Both the position numbers and the translations under genes were made by a program. Shown here one piece after another: positions 24,098-36,129 of a stretch of DNA of 64,000 nucleotides (the stretch's first letter is position 1; each line of letters begins with the position of its first letter). This DNA is from Paramecium octaurelia (taxonomy: Eukaryota; Ciliophora; Oligohymenophorea; Peniculida; Parameciidae). Under the pieces are notes generated by a model. That model had not been told where the DNA came from. It made no database searches and saw nothing but the letters and a program-made list of their open reading frames with translations. Location of the stretch: positions 310,001 to 374,000 of the forward strand of contig CAJJDP010000013.1 of the NCBI GenBank assembly GCA_905182995.1. Direction: 5' to 3'.

Positions 24098-25288
24098 ATG
24101 AAAACTTTATATTAAATTACAGATAATGTATTTTGGATGCCTTTTCCAAAGCAAGAATTCATTTTATCTGTCTCTTAGTATCTGAATAGACAATATGGAC
24201 ATCAGTATTATATTTGGAATTTGAGTGAACATGATTACACAAGAGAGTTATTTTAGAATTAGGTTTCGATGCATTCTTACATTGGATTTGCATGTCCACC
24301 ACTTTATGAGTTACTATTAATATGTAAATGCATTTTGGAGTGGATACAACATTAAGGCAACGTTGCAATTATTCATTGTTAACAAAATAAAGGAAGGAGT
24401 GCCATACTCCTTTCAATTTTTTGGTCTCTCGTTTTTAAGGTGAGTATTGATGAGAGTTTTTATATTATTGCAAAAGCAATAGGACTTAAATCTCCATTAA
24501 AATCTTAACTCATGTATATACATAAGTACTTACACCATTTGTTGAGCAATGGATAGTTGAACACACAAGTAATAAAGGTGAAATCTGTTATCTTAAGTGG
24601 AATTCCAAAGCAATTCTAGAACTTGAAGCCATTATTTGAAGTATAAGATAGAAAAGGAACGCTATATGAGGAAAAATATCAGATCATACAAAAAAATGAG
24701 CAATGCATATTTATTCTCCCAAATTTATAAATAAGCAATGATGTTGTATTTAGATGCAAACATATAACACCAGAAAATGATCTAGTTCCAATATTTAGAT
24801 TCTAGATCCATACGGGGTTCTTATTCAAAAATATCATTCGTTTCAAAATAAACGATTTAGATTTTCAATAACATTTTGATAATGATATATATATTGATTT
24901 AGTTTATCTTAGAGGAAATAATAATTCAGATGACTCAGATAAACTGAATTATGACTAGTAATCCTTAGAAGGTTATTAGATGATAAAATAGTTGTTAAAT
25001 ACTTGTTAAATGATGAGCGTAAATATTAAATTGGATTTGTTCCAAGAAAATGATATTTCTGATTGGATTTAAGATCATCAACAACCAATATAGCAACTAC
25101 AGAAATTGGAGTAACTGGAGGAAGTGATAGGAAACAATTAGAGAAAGAAAAGTTAATAAGAAAAGGAGAATTAATAAATTTTACAGAAACAAAGTAAATA
25201 GGAAGATACTAATGAATAAGTATAAGATAAAGTTAACAGTTTGAATGAGAATTAAAAAAATGATGATGAAGATGAAATCATAATTTGA
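24098..25288 (+). CDS. PTEN-type lipid phosphatase with unusual active site
   Basis: Intronless 396 aa. The phosphatase domain follows the PTEN/TPTE order: ITDNVFWMPFPKQE, YYIWNLSEHDY, CPPLYELL, ILEWIQHQGNVAIIHC and a P-loop HCQQNKGRS, with the CX5R Cys and Arg present. A C2-type beta domain starts at about residue 150 (VKSVILSGIPKQF). An acidic, Gln-rich tail ends DEDEIII. PTEN removes the 3-phosphate of PIP3. Two family features are missing. The P-loop has QQN where PTEN has KAG, losing the first PIP3-binding Lys, and the WPD-loop Asp (PTEN D92) appears replaced, since the aligned stretch reads YIGFACPP. It may be a weak, altered or dead phosphatase. Confidence 0.85.
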
Positions 25289-25579
25289 TAAACTATAATT
25301 AATATCATGTTAAATTTTATAATCCTTATACACAAAACTAAAACAGTTAGACCTAATAATTAATTTAATATCTCACATCTCTATATCTCTAAAATATGTC
25401 AATATAATTTCAATAAATTATTAGGATCATTTTTTGTATAAAGTTTGATATTTTTATAACTTTAAAGGTTTATTTATAAGGGAAGGCAGAAAAGAACTTA
25501 TTTCAAAATAGCAAATGAGCTAATATTTCGTAATTTTTAAAAACTAAATTAAGAAATAATCATTATATATAGAATGTGC

Positions 25580-28394
25580 TACATGAAGTTGAATGTCATC
25601 AAAAAAGAGAATATTAAAGTAAGTAAATAAACAAAATCAATATTTAATTACAACATAATATTAGCATATTTTATAGTCTTTGAAAGTGCGTAAATACTCA
25701 CCATAAACATATTCAATGATTTTGTCTACAGTATATTTTCTTTTTAAATTTTGACTTTTTTGCTGTGAAACAATGAATATAAAAAAATAAATTCTTAAAT
25801 CCTGATAATAAAAATATTTGATCATTTATTGCATCACATAATAAAATAATATGTAATAAGTGGAAAGATCATGGGATATGTTAAAACCTTCTGCAAGAGC
25901 TTAAGTATCATTGAACCCAATAAGAAATTGGGTTGAACATGTCGTGCCTGAAGTAGAAAAAACAGGAAAATAAGAAGGAAGACCAGAAAAAAAGATTGTT
26001 TTCCTCCTTGGTGATCCAACAGCTTATCCAAAATTTTAAACTCCAAATGAATATAAGGAGATAGTAGCAAATTCTGTTGGAAAAATAGATGGCTATACTG
26101 ATTTCTTTGGGGACTTAAATGTGAGAACTCAATTGGCAGAAGTGTTATCGTCACATCATAGAAAATTAGAGGCAGATGATATTGTACTTGCTAGTGGTGG
26201 CAGTGGAGCTCTCTTTTATGCAACTTTGGCTTTAGCAAAACCTGGAGACAAGATCTTAATGCCCAGACCAACATTTCCATTGGTAAAAGCATTTGCTGAT
26301 TTCTACGGCATATAAGTTGTGTTTTATGATTTAAATCCAGGAACTTGGTAAGTAAATATTGTAGAATTGGAATACATCTATGAATAGAATCCAGATATCA
26401 AATTTATATTAGTGAATTCTCCAAGCAATCCTATGGGAAGTGAATTAAGTCCAATAGCTTTGACAGAAATTGTTAACTGTAATATAATCATACGATATCC
26501 TTAGTTTGCGAAAGACATAATAATCTTCCAATAGTGAGTGATGAAATCTATGAAAATATGATTTTTGAGAAGAGAGAGTTTAAATTTATTTCTGATTATT
26601 CTAAAACAGTTCCTGTTTTGAGATGTTCAGGTTTGACTAAAAAATGTCTGGTCCCAGGATGGAGATTGGGTTGGTTAGCTCTCTATGGAGAAGGTGATAC
26701 ATTTAAAGAAGTGAAAAAGGCATTAAGAAATATCAGCAATATTTTATTGATGCCCAATACTATATGTTAAGCAGCACTTTGTGAAGTCTATAAAAAGAGT
26801 TTGGACATTATCCCTGAAAAGATGGAGGAACTTCATAGTAGGTACAAGGCATTACATCATGGTCTTCATGATGCATTTGGAATTAGTGTTGGAGAAACTA
26901 AGGGGGCTATGTATTCAACTTTGATTATTAATACCGAAGAATTTTCAGATATTGATTCGTCTATTGATTTTGCCAAGAAACTTTAANTACATGAAGTTGA
27001 ATGTCATCAAAAAAGAGAATATTAAAGTAAGTAAATAAACAAAATCAATATTTAATTACAACATAATATTAGCATATTTTATAGTCTTTGAAAGTGCGTA
27101 AATACTCACCATAAACATATTCAATGATTTTGTCTACAGTATATTTTCTTTTTAAATTTTGACTTTTTTGCTGTGAAACAATGAATATAAAAAAATAAAT
27201 TCTTAAATCCTGATAATAAAAATATTTGATCATTTATTGCATCACATAATAAAATAATATGTAATAAGTGGAAAGATCATGGGATATGTTAAAACCTTCT
27301 GCAAGAGCTTAAGTATCATTGAACCCAATAAGAAATTGGGTTGAACATGTCGTGCCTGAAGTAGAAAAAACAGGAAAATAAGAAGGAAGACCAGAAAAAA
27401 AGATTGTTTTCCTCCTTGGTGATCCAACAGCTTATCCAAAATTTTAAACTCCAAATGAATATAAGGAGATAGTAGCAAATTCTGTTGGAAAAATAGATGG
27501 CTATACTGATTTCTTTGGGGACTTAAATGTGAGAACTCAATTGGCAGAAGTGTTATCGTCACATCATAGAAAATTAGAGGCAGATGATATTGTACTTGCT
27601 AGTGGTGGCAGTGGAGCTCTCTTTTATGCAACTTTGGCTTTAGCAAAACCTGGAGACAAGATCTTAATGCCCAGACCAACATTTCCATTGGTAAAAGCAT
27701 TTGCTGATTTCTACGGCATATAAGTTGTGTTTTATGATTTAAATCCAGGAACTTGGTAAGTAAATATTGTAGAATTGGAATACATCTATGAATAGAATCC
27801 AGATATCAAATTTATATTAGTGAATTCTCCAAGCAATCCTATGGGAAGTGAATTAAGTCCAATAGCTTTGACAGAAATTGTTAACTGTAATATAATCATA
27901 CGATATCCTTAGTTTGCGAAAGACATAATAATCTTCCAATAGTGAGTGATGAAATCTATGAAAATATGATTTTTGAGAAGAGAGAGTTTAAATTTATTTC
28001 TGATTATTCTAAAACAGTTCCTGTTTTGAGATGTTCAGGTTTGACTAAAAAATGTCTGGTCCCAGGATGGAGATTGGGTTGGTTAGCTCTCTATGGAGAA
28101 GGTGATACATTTAAAGAAGTGAAAAAGGCATTAAGAAATATCAGCAATATTTTATTGATGCCCAATACTATATGTTAAGCAGCACTTTGTGAAGTCTATA
28201 AAAAGAGTTTGGACATTATCCCTGAAAAGATGGAGGAACTTCATAGTAGGTACAAGGCATTACATCATGGTCTTCATGATGCATTTGGAATTAGTGTTGG
28301 AGAAACTAAGGGGGCTATGTATTCAACTTTGATTATTAATACCGAAGAATTTTCAGATATTGATTCGTCTATTGATTTTGCCAAGAAACTTTAA
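25580..28394 (+). repeat. direct 1407 bp duplication around a single N
   Basis: Bases 25580-26986 and 26988-28394 appear identical in every block I compared, with a constant offset of 1408, and are separated by a single N at 26987. The unit contains upstream DNA and most of an aminotransferase gene, but not its last ~48 codons. The N exactly at the junction suggests two contigs with an unmerged overlap. A recent tandem duplication is the alternative. Each unit also holds a 62-codon minus-strand frame (25637-25825 and 27045-27233) of doubtful reality. Confidence 0.9.
25851..26986 (+). CDS. aminotransferase, first copy, 3' truncated
   Basis: Identical to the first 96% of the following complete gene, with intron 26479-26504. 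The reading frame is cut at the N (26987) after the residues FAKKL, so about the last 48 residues are absent. Probably an assembly duplicate and not a second gene. See the complete copy for function. Confidence 0.7.
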
Positions 28395-28538
28395 TAAGAG
28401 TAGAATGTTCTAGTCTTTCCAGGAGAGTTGTTCTATGGCGAAAAGTTTGTGAGATTGGTTATTTGTTGTGATCTAGAGATTATTGATGAAGCATGCAAAA
28501 GAATTAAAAAATTTTGCTTAGATCATAAGAAAGTGTGA
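27259..28538 (+). CDS. PLP-dependent aminotransferase, tyrosine aminotransferase-like
   Basis: Spliced product 417 aa with one intron (27887-27912). A class I/II aminotransferase fold: GYTDFFGDLNVRTQLAE, GGSGALFYATLALAKPGD, NSPSNPMG, SDEIYENMIF and the PLP-lysine motif SGLTKKCLVPGWRLGW, ending with the usual GEKFVRLVICC arginine region. It transfers the amino group of an aromatic or broad-specificity amino acid to 2-oxoglutarate. The SGLTKK.LVPGWRLGW form is typical of tyrosine/nicotianamine aminotransferases. Substrate choice cannot be read from sequence alone. The start ATG is followed by two glutamine codons (TAA TAA). Confidence 0.9.
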
Positions 28539-28646
28539 ATATATTTATTGTAACCATATTAAAATATATATTAACATACATTCCTCTTTTTTGGAGCGAA
28601 TCATTCCTATGTTTCTTGAACAAATGAAAACAACACTTTGCCGATT

Positions 28647-28796
28647 TCAATAAAACTCATTTAATTTCTCTTTATGAAATCCAGCTAAGGAATCTCCTCT
28701 TAACTTAATCTAGTGTTATTGCTAGTTCATGTAGTCATAGTGGCAAGGTTAATCAAAAATAGGTTAGCAGAATTAATCCTGATCTATAGTTTCCAT
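28647..28796 (-). CDS. small ORF, doubtful
   Basis: A 49-codon frame (METIDQDQF...HKEKLNEFY) with its start 64 bp from the divergent HTH gene. Sequence downstream stays open in other frames, so a short intron may extend it towards 28570. No family is recognised, and the evidence is only an open frame with varied composition. Confidence 0.3.
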
Positions 28797-28860
28797 TCTT
28801 TCTGATTTAATTAATTAGATTTTAATGATGAAATAAAATACAAAATTGAATCGCATAGGT

Positions 28861-29383
28861 ATGGTGTATAATCTCAACTCCATTGAAGAAAGAAAACAGA
28901 TCATGGAGTTAAAGAGCTAGGGAAAGAACTCTAGAGAGATAGCTGAGATAATGAACAAAAAAATAAAGTCAATTCAATCGGTTAAGAGTGAAGAAAGAAA
29001 ATCTTAATATAAGGAATTCCAATAGAGAATGATCTCATTAGTTTTAGAAAACTTTAAAGATTAAATCGGAATTGATGTAATTTATAAAATAATTTTAGAT
29101 GACGGATAAGAAAAGATTGAGTAAACAAATTAGGAAACTTATAAATTAAAACTTGTCATCAAAGTAGGATAGTGAACTAAGATAGCTAATTCCTTAAGGT
29201 CGAAAAGCCTCTAATCAGAGGAGGATTAAAGAAAAAATCCTATAGATTATAGTTTCCTAGTTATAATCAAGATTAAATTGTCCTGATGATGGCTTGCCAA
29301 CTACTGGGAATCAGAATTAGAAAGATACTTAATTTATTTATGAAAATTTTGAAAATATTATTAACAAATCATATAGCTAATGA
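28861..29383 (+). CDS. small helix-turn-helix protein
   Basis: Spliced product 166 aa with one 22 nt intron (29161-29182 region; GTAGGATAG...GATAG). Residues 8-40 (EERKQIMELKSQGKNSREIA, then EIMNKKIKSIQSV) form a homeodomain-like/recombinase-type helix-turn-helix. A lysine-rich helix and a Gln/Asn-rich tail follow. A DNA-binding or transcription role is inferred. HTH domains of this kind also occur in transposases, but no catalytic domain is attached. Protein-like frames continue after the stop (29384-29608), each in a shifted phase, so the gene may be longer than annotated. Confidence 0.55.
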
Positions 29384-29844
29384 TTGTGATGTCACTTCTC
29401 AAAACCATCATTTTGTTAGTCAGAATTACAATCAACTCTAATCCCTAGATAATATTATTCTTAAAGTTGAGATAATAACCTCCCTCAATGAATATAAGGT
29501 ATTAATTGAGCTATCATAATCCCGGACTAATCAATTATTTTTCCTAACAATTTTGTTGATACATTCGAGCAATCTATAGAATCACAATCTCTCAACTTTA
29601 ACTTATGATTTTTTACTCAATAAACAGATATCCAAAAAAAGATATATAATATATTTAATATGATATAATATTAGATTAAATTACTAATAAAAAAATTCAA
29701 CATTTAATTAATATTAAAAATAAAAGTTAATAAGTTCTTCGTATGTTAAAGAAATCAAATATTACATTTTTAAAACCTAGGGTTGAATTGTCTATCAGAA
29801 TTGGGTAGCAATTAAATAACATATATTATTGAATATAAATTTAA
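29384..29844. other. possible 3' extension of the HTH gene
   Basis: The segment holds two stretches that look coding: TSQNHHFVSQNYNQLQSLDN at about 29391-29450, and PNNFVDTFEQSIESQSLNF ending at TGA 29606-29608. They are out of phase with each other and with the HTH gene. I found no normal-length introns that join them. Bases 29610-29844 are plain AT-rich spacer. Confidence 0.3.
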
Positions 29845-30306
29845 TCACATAATCATTTATCTTAAAGGATAATAAATTTACATTAGTTAATCTGTGCTTA
29901 GATTATATTGAAAAGGTAAGATCATTTATTTCATGCCTTTGCAGATAATTGCTAGATAAATTTCAACTGTGAAGGTGGTTAATCCTTCCTATAAAACAAC
30001 ATCTCTAATAATATTTTAATTAATAAATTCTCTAGACATGCTTCCATTGCTCTTTCTTTTTTCGATTTGTATGCCAATATTCTTGATGATTTGCATTTGC
30101 TCAATTACTATTTCATTTCCTCCAATTATATAAATTAAAATATTGTAAACAATAGTAATCAATATAGTTTACTATAAATCGAATTAAAGCCAACTGATTA
30201 TTACAAAAAGTAGCAAATTCAAATAAGTAAGTTTCTTATAGAGTTTTGGTTTTCTTTCATAAGTAATAATGTAAGCATGATTAAACTCTCCACTAAATTT
30301 TAACAT
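29845..30306 (-). CDS. PIGH: PIG-H, GPI-GlcNAc transferase subunit H
   Basis: Intronless 153 aa. The first half carries a hydrophobic hairpin (about residues 28-63), and the second half the PIG-H domain: EQMQIIKNIGIQIEKR, a charged loop, and FINQNIIRDVVLQEGLTTF. Subunit H belongs to the ER-membrane complex (PIG-A/C/H/P/Q/Y) that adds N-acetylglucosamine to phosphatidylinositol, the first step of GPI-anchor synthesis. Paramecium surface antigens are GPI-anchored, so the pathway is expected. Length fits the family (150-190 aa). Match strength is moderate because PIG-H is short and divergent. Confidence 0.75.
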
Positions 30307-30450
30307 AATTTAAAATAAAATAATGAAATATAATATAGATTATAATAATATATAATGGTACTTAGATAGTTAGATAGTGTCATTTTTAAAGGAAACATTA
30401 TCATGTAATTTACATTATTTAATTTGTTCTTTTTGTTAATTTGTTTGATA

Positions 30451-31454
<1,004 letters not shown>

Positions 31455-31470
31455 ATTAATATAATATATG

Positions 31471-31986
31471 TCATTCCTTTGGAATTCCTCCTTCTGGTGT
31501 TTATTTTCCTAATAAAGCCTTGTGAATGTGTGGAATAACTCCACCTCCTGCAATGGTGGCTCTGATAAGAATGTCTAGTTCCTCATCACCTCTAATTGCT
31601 AATTAAAGATGTCTTGGTGTGATTCTTCTGACTAAAGAAGAAATTATTATAATTACAATACCTTTGAAGTCTTTTGAAGCATTTCCAGCCAATTCAAGCA
31701 CTTCAGCTGTCAAGTACTCTAAAATTGCTGATGTGTATACGGCTGATGTTGTTCCTACTCTGTTCTTGGCTGATACTCTTTGCTTCAAATATCTATGAAT
31801 ACGACCCACAGGGAACTTATTATTGTGAAATTCACTACTTAAAGCCCTGCTTTCAAAGACCTGGATTATGGGGCTTTCTTATTCTTTCCTTGACCAAATT
31901 TTCCTCCTTTTCCGCCTTTTCCACCTTTTCCTCCTTTAGCGCTCTTTGCAATGCCACTCTACACTATATTATGCATATATTACCAT
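31471..31986 (-). CDS. H2A: histone H2A
   Basis: Spliced product 145 aa with three introns: 31959-31983, 31816-31838 and 31632-31661. The first intron follows the ATG directly, so exon 1 is the start codon alone. The protein has a GGKGG-repeat basic tail, then [35 protein letters not shown] and [17 protein letters not shown], the full H2A fold including the acidic-patch region. The C-terminus ends GGIPKE without an SQ motif, so it is not H2A.X. Nucleosome core component. Three introns in a histone gene are unusual by animal standards. Confidence 0.95.
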
Positions 31987-32156
31987 TTTGATGCTAATTT
32001 ATTTTAAGCTTTAAAAACTAATATATACTCTGTTTAAGAATCGATAAACTCAAATTTGATTGGTTCTACCTTTTAATTTCGGATAATCGTTAAAGACTTA
32101 CTTGCCCTCTTCAATGCTTTTTAAAACTTGGTCCCTATTTCACTATTAAATAACAT
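31958..32156 (-). CDS. possible SRP14-like ORF overlapping the H2A start
   Basis: From ATG at 32156 a frame reads MLFNSEIGTKFQKALKRA...LTIIRNQ...EYILVFKAQNKLASK. The spacing of FQK, a hydrophobic strand and the later KLASK recalls SRP14 of the signal recognition particle, but the C-terminal half of that protein would be missing. If the first H2A intron is removed, this frame ends in a TGA that overlaps the H2A ATG (ATGA). If it is retained, the frame fuses to H2A. It may simply be 5' flanking sequence. Confidence 0.25.
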
Positions 32157-32286
32157 CGTTTCAGCCTTTTCAAATTAATATGCAATTATATATTGGAAAT
32201 AAATATTTCCTTAATTATTTATAAATAAACATTATCTATTATCATCCAAAATTGGCCCCCCTTATTAAACATTCTTAGAATCTATA

Positions 32287-32648
32287 TCAATCTCTTGCTT
32301 TTTCCTAATTGCGTAAACCTGGATATTCATCTAATATCTTTTTCTATTTTTAATATAAATATAAAAATTGGTGTAACTTAAAAAAATAGATAATTTGATT
32401 GCAATTACTTAAAATTTTATAAATGCAAACAAAAGAATACATATTCCCTTTTTTGGAGAAAACGAACTCAAATACTTTTCTTTTCGTAAAACAGTTAATT
32501 TCGAATTACAAATTATCTCTGAATCTAATTTGATAGTTTTACCCTTATTTATATTTAAAAATCGTATAGCCTCCTTCCAAACTCTATTACAATGAACCAA
32601 TTTCTTTATATCAAGCGTAGACTTATCTTGTCCTTAAAAATTCATCAT
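32287..32648 (-). CDS. small unknown protein
   Basis: Spliced product 109 aa with one 32 nt intron (32377-32408). The core LVHCNRVWKEAIRFLNINKG and end KKILDEYPGLRNQEKARD read as helices. An alternative 5' end (MSFDDEFLRTRQ from ATG 32657, with a 19 nt intron) joins the same core in phase and may be the real start. The family is not recognised. Confidence 0.45.
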
Positions 32649-33330
32649 CAAAACTCATACCTTGCTAAGAAATTTTATTTTTTATCCAAACTCATAATCA
32701 ACTTTTTCAAGGGATAGAACACCATAAATGTTTTTTTGGCTACATCATGAATTTTTGAGACCGAAAGAGCGCTTTTGTATGAACAAAAATTATTTATAAA
32801 ATTTATTCTAATTAAACTAGTTATTATGATATGTAGATTATCTGTATATCTGTAATAGCAATTTATAAAGTCTAACAAAATAGATCTTTAAAAATAATAT
32901 ATTTAATATCACTAAATTAAACTTAGGATTCATTGATAAAATGAAATTGTGCAAATTCATAACATTATTATTTGTTTTTATCAAAATACATAAAGATTAG
33001 TAATTTATATGAAATAAGTGTTAAGATATTTATTACCAAAATTAAATTTGTATTCTTATCATAATTTTGTTAATAATTAATATTAGGATTTTGAAAGAGC
33101 AATATATTGTATTATATACATTATTTACAATAGAATTGTGCATAGAATTATTTACAGAATTAATTATAATTGAATTAATGAACAGTTATCTATTTTTAAT
33201 TAAGAAATTAGATTTTATTTTAATCCTTGCTAATTCAATTTAAGGGTAAAATAATAATTACTAATTTTTGATAATATTTATACTATTTAACTAAATTAAC
33301 TAAGTTATAACTCATATCTAAACAAGTATC
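32649..33330. other. AT-rich spacer with weak minus-strand frame
   Basis: A minus-strand frame at about 32675-32878 contains YKSALSVSKIHDVAKKTF but has no convincing continuation. The rest, 32880-33330, is extremely AT-rich and low in complexity. No gene is supported. Confidence 0.35.
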
Positions 33331-34142
33331 TCATTTAATATATTAAGCAAGTTCGTTGATGAATTTTTAATCAATTAGTTCTAGAATATGTACTAGTTAT
33401 TTCTCTATATCCTAAATATGCTTCATATTATTCTCGCACAATTCAGTTATTTAAAACTTTTTTCTTGGTTTAAATTTTTGTTTAGTTTTGAAAAGATCTT
33501 AAAGTTAAGGCTATGAGCCATTTAAAATAGGATTTATGAGCTTACTTAAAGAACTCAGATAATCCAAACATTATTCAAGGATGGTTTATTAATCAACCAT
33601 ATTAGGAGCTATTGAATTATAAGAAGATGTTAATTAATTTATAGTTAATTCTAACTGTAAATATAATTGATATATACATCTTAGAATTCTGATAATGTAT
33701 TTTGTATATGGTCGTTCTCTGCTTGCAAGGATTTCATTTATTCTTATAATTACTTGATGATTTGGTCTTTTTCAATTATAATTTAAATTTTTTCTTCGCA
33801 TTTCGACAACAAATCTCTCGATACTCAAAAAATATTTATATAACATACTTATCTTATTAGAGCAGGGAAGATTTTAACTTTTTGATTACTATTTCTAATT
33901 AATTAGTTCTTTATTTCTCATTATTTAATTATTCCTGTAAAATATAGAGTTAATTCTAAGATGAATACAATTTCAACAAATACTTTGAGGGATATATTCT
34001 CTTGAAATGATGTTTTAGTTGATTCATAATTACTATTTTTTGTGCTATAACTTCTATTTTTTGATTGACTTCGAATTCTTTCATATTCTTAATCGATTTC
34101 TTCAGATTTTAGGTTTTTTATAATTTTGGAGTAATTATGCAT
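33331..34142 (-). CDS. coiled-coil protein
   Basis: Spliced product 242 aa with introns 33956-33983, 33817-33848 and 33655-33677, all in phase. After a charged N-terminus (MHNYSKIIKNLKSEE) the chain is a long coiled coil (ILQEQLNNEKQRTNQLEIV and EKDQIIKQLQEQMKSLQAEN) interrupted by a Pro-containing loop near residue 150 and ending in helices. No known domain is seen. A cytoskeletal or ciliary scaffold is a guess. It diverges from the gene at 34336 with 193 bp between. Confidence 0.65.
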
Positions 34143-34335
34143 TATTAAAATTTATGTTTTTTTAGTTTTCATAAGAAATAGATATATACTAGCAATTATA
34201 GAATAAAACAGAATTTTATTATTATGAAATGTTAGTTTGCACAGACATTGTGTTACAATTAAAAAATTATTTAGATAATAAAGAATGCAACATTTTTCAC
34301 CTTGGACCCAAAAAATAGATACTTAAACCCATAGA

Positions 34336-35169
34336 ATGAAAAATAAGGCATAGTTGTCATTATCTCCTTATATCCAACCAAAAACAGGGAGATTAAATAA
34401 TCTATCTCTTTAATAGCATCCTCGAAGAGTTAACTCCTAATTTTACAAACAGCAAAACAGTGGAATTTAAGAGGAATCTAAATAATACAATAATGCAAGC
34501 AGTTAAACAGACCTACCTTCTTTAGAGTTGGAGGATTTAATATATGTATAATAACAATAAGAATAATCATCTCGTAGATATCAAAATGCAATACTACAAA
34601 CGAAAAATCACTATCATTAAACTACTATCATAAGTCTATTATAGACAATTCATTTTAAGCCTGATTAACTGTAATCTATTAAAAATAAAGCATAATAGCT
34701 TAAACGAGTAATTGTGCAAAGTAAAAATAGAACTATTTCTGTTGTAGTGGTTAACAATGCTGCATTATTTATTTCACATTTGTTTAATTCAAACTATTTT
34801 GAATAGGCTCCTGATAATTTTTTTAATACACAACATCATCCATCTTTCTTTATGACTTCAGTCACTATTTCAAACAGTAATGCTTCAAATACAGTCCATT
34901 CCTATCAAGATTTGTTGACTGTAACAAAAAAAAATAGAATCTATGATGTAAGCTTAAATAGATTATTATATGACTAATCGTAATCTTTTATACATTATTG
35001 TCCTGATATAGTGATTGTTACAATCGGAAATCTTTAAGAGGAACTTTCAAATAGACAGAGGGATAAATCTTTTTTGGTCAAGAGCGCAGAATAAATTTAA
35101 AAGGAAACAATTAGAACAATAAGAGTAAATAAAAAAAGAACAAAATTAAAATTAAAGGAATTAAGTTGA
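34336..35169 (+). CDS. unknown protein
   Basis: Intronless 277 aa. The N-terminal half is Gln/Ser/Asn-rich and probably disordered (QQQQEQSSRRYQ). The C-terminal half contains a more ordered block: TISVVVVNNAALFISHLFN, ending with a Lys/Arg-rich tail (RTIRVNKKRTKLKLKELS). No family is recognised. Support is the long TGA-free frame with an ATG and balanced composition. Confidence 0.6.
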
Positions 35170-35395
35170 CTATCACACTTTGATCATAATTTATATTGGA
35201 TTTCAATTTTAGATTTTATAGATTTTATTCAAAAAACATAAAGAAAATTTAGATATTGCTTTTTCTTCTTCATTGATTCTTAATTTGTATAATATCAACA
35301 AATCCTATAAATTATTGACTATGTAATATGATATCTAGAAGACCTTCTAAATATCTTTATTAATATAAAATTTGTATATTAAGTTGATAATTTGA

Positions 35396-36001
35396 TCATA
35401 ATATTGTTTAATATTTGTATGAAAAATATATAAACATGATATTCATTATTGTGCATGGAATAAAAGCAACCAGGATATTAAATAATTTATTTTCTTGGTT
35501 GATATTTAATATAATGGCAGTAATCATCCCCAATTGCATTCCCAAAACAAATGCACATACCTATTATTTTGATATTAATCTGCCTCTATCTGGACTTTAA
35601 ATCCAACTTATTGCTATTTTAATGAAATAAATAACTAAAGTAGTGCAAAAAATAAAAGAAAATATTTCTGAGTCAAATAGAAATACACCCATAAAATGAG
35701 TAATAAGAACATACACACATTAAATTAAACCCATTCCAAGGATCATCAACCTTTTTTTTGATGGATTTTAATAGATATGATCCACTATTTCTTCATTTAA
35801 TAGATTAATTGAATCCTAATGAGTATTTAATTAGTCTTCATCCTCATTATCAAATTGCAAACTTGTGTCTTCAGGTTTTTTGCTATTGAAATCTTAAAGC
35901 TCTTTGGCTGATAATTCTAATTCGGCAGATGAATATTTCTACTACCTTTTTCTTTTAGTGTACAGAAGCTCCAATTATTGTAAACTCAGATGTTATAACA
36001 T
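35396..36001 (-). CDS. four-span membrane protein, unknown
   Basis: Intronless 201 aa. The first 80 residues are hydrophilic and acidic (FDNEDEDQLN). Four hydrophobic spans follow: GMGLIQCVYVLITHFMGVFL, SFIFCTTLVIYFIKIAI, FVLGMQLGMITAIILNI, and ILVAFIPCTIMNIMFIYF. The size and 4-span end fit a small organellar or plasma-membrane protein, but no family is recognised. Confidence 0.6.
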
Positions 36002-36129
36002 AAAAATAGTTTATATTAATTATTATGCTTTTATTTAGAATTGATCATAAATATAGATTTTAAAGAGTTATTTTAAAATTGATAATTTTTATCACAAAAT
36101 TATAAATGGAGGAAGACATATGATTAATC

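Noticed and set aside
24159-24368. 69-codon minus-strand frame opposite the PTEN-like gene
   Set aside because: The opposite strand carries an unmistakable PTEN-type phosphatase over the same bases.
25637-25825. 62-codon minus-strand frame repeated in both duplicated units
   Set aside because: No domain or intron support. It lies in the presumed aminotransferase promoter and length alone is not significant with TGA as the only stop.
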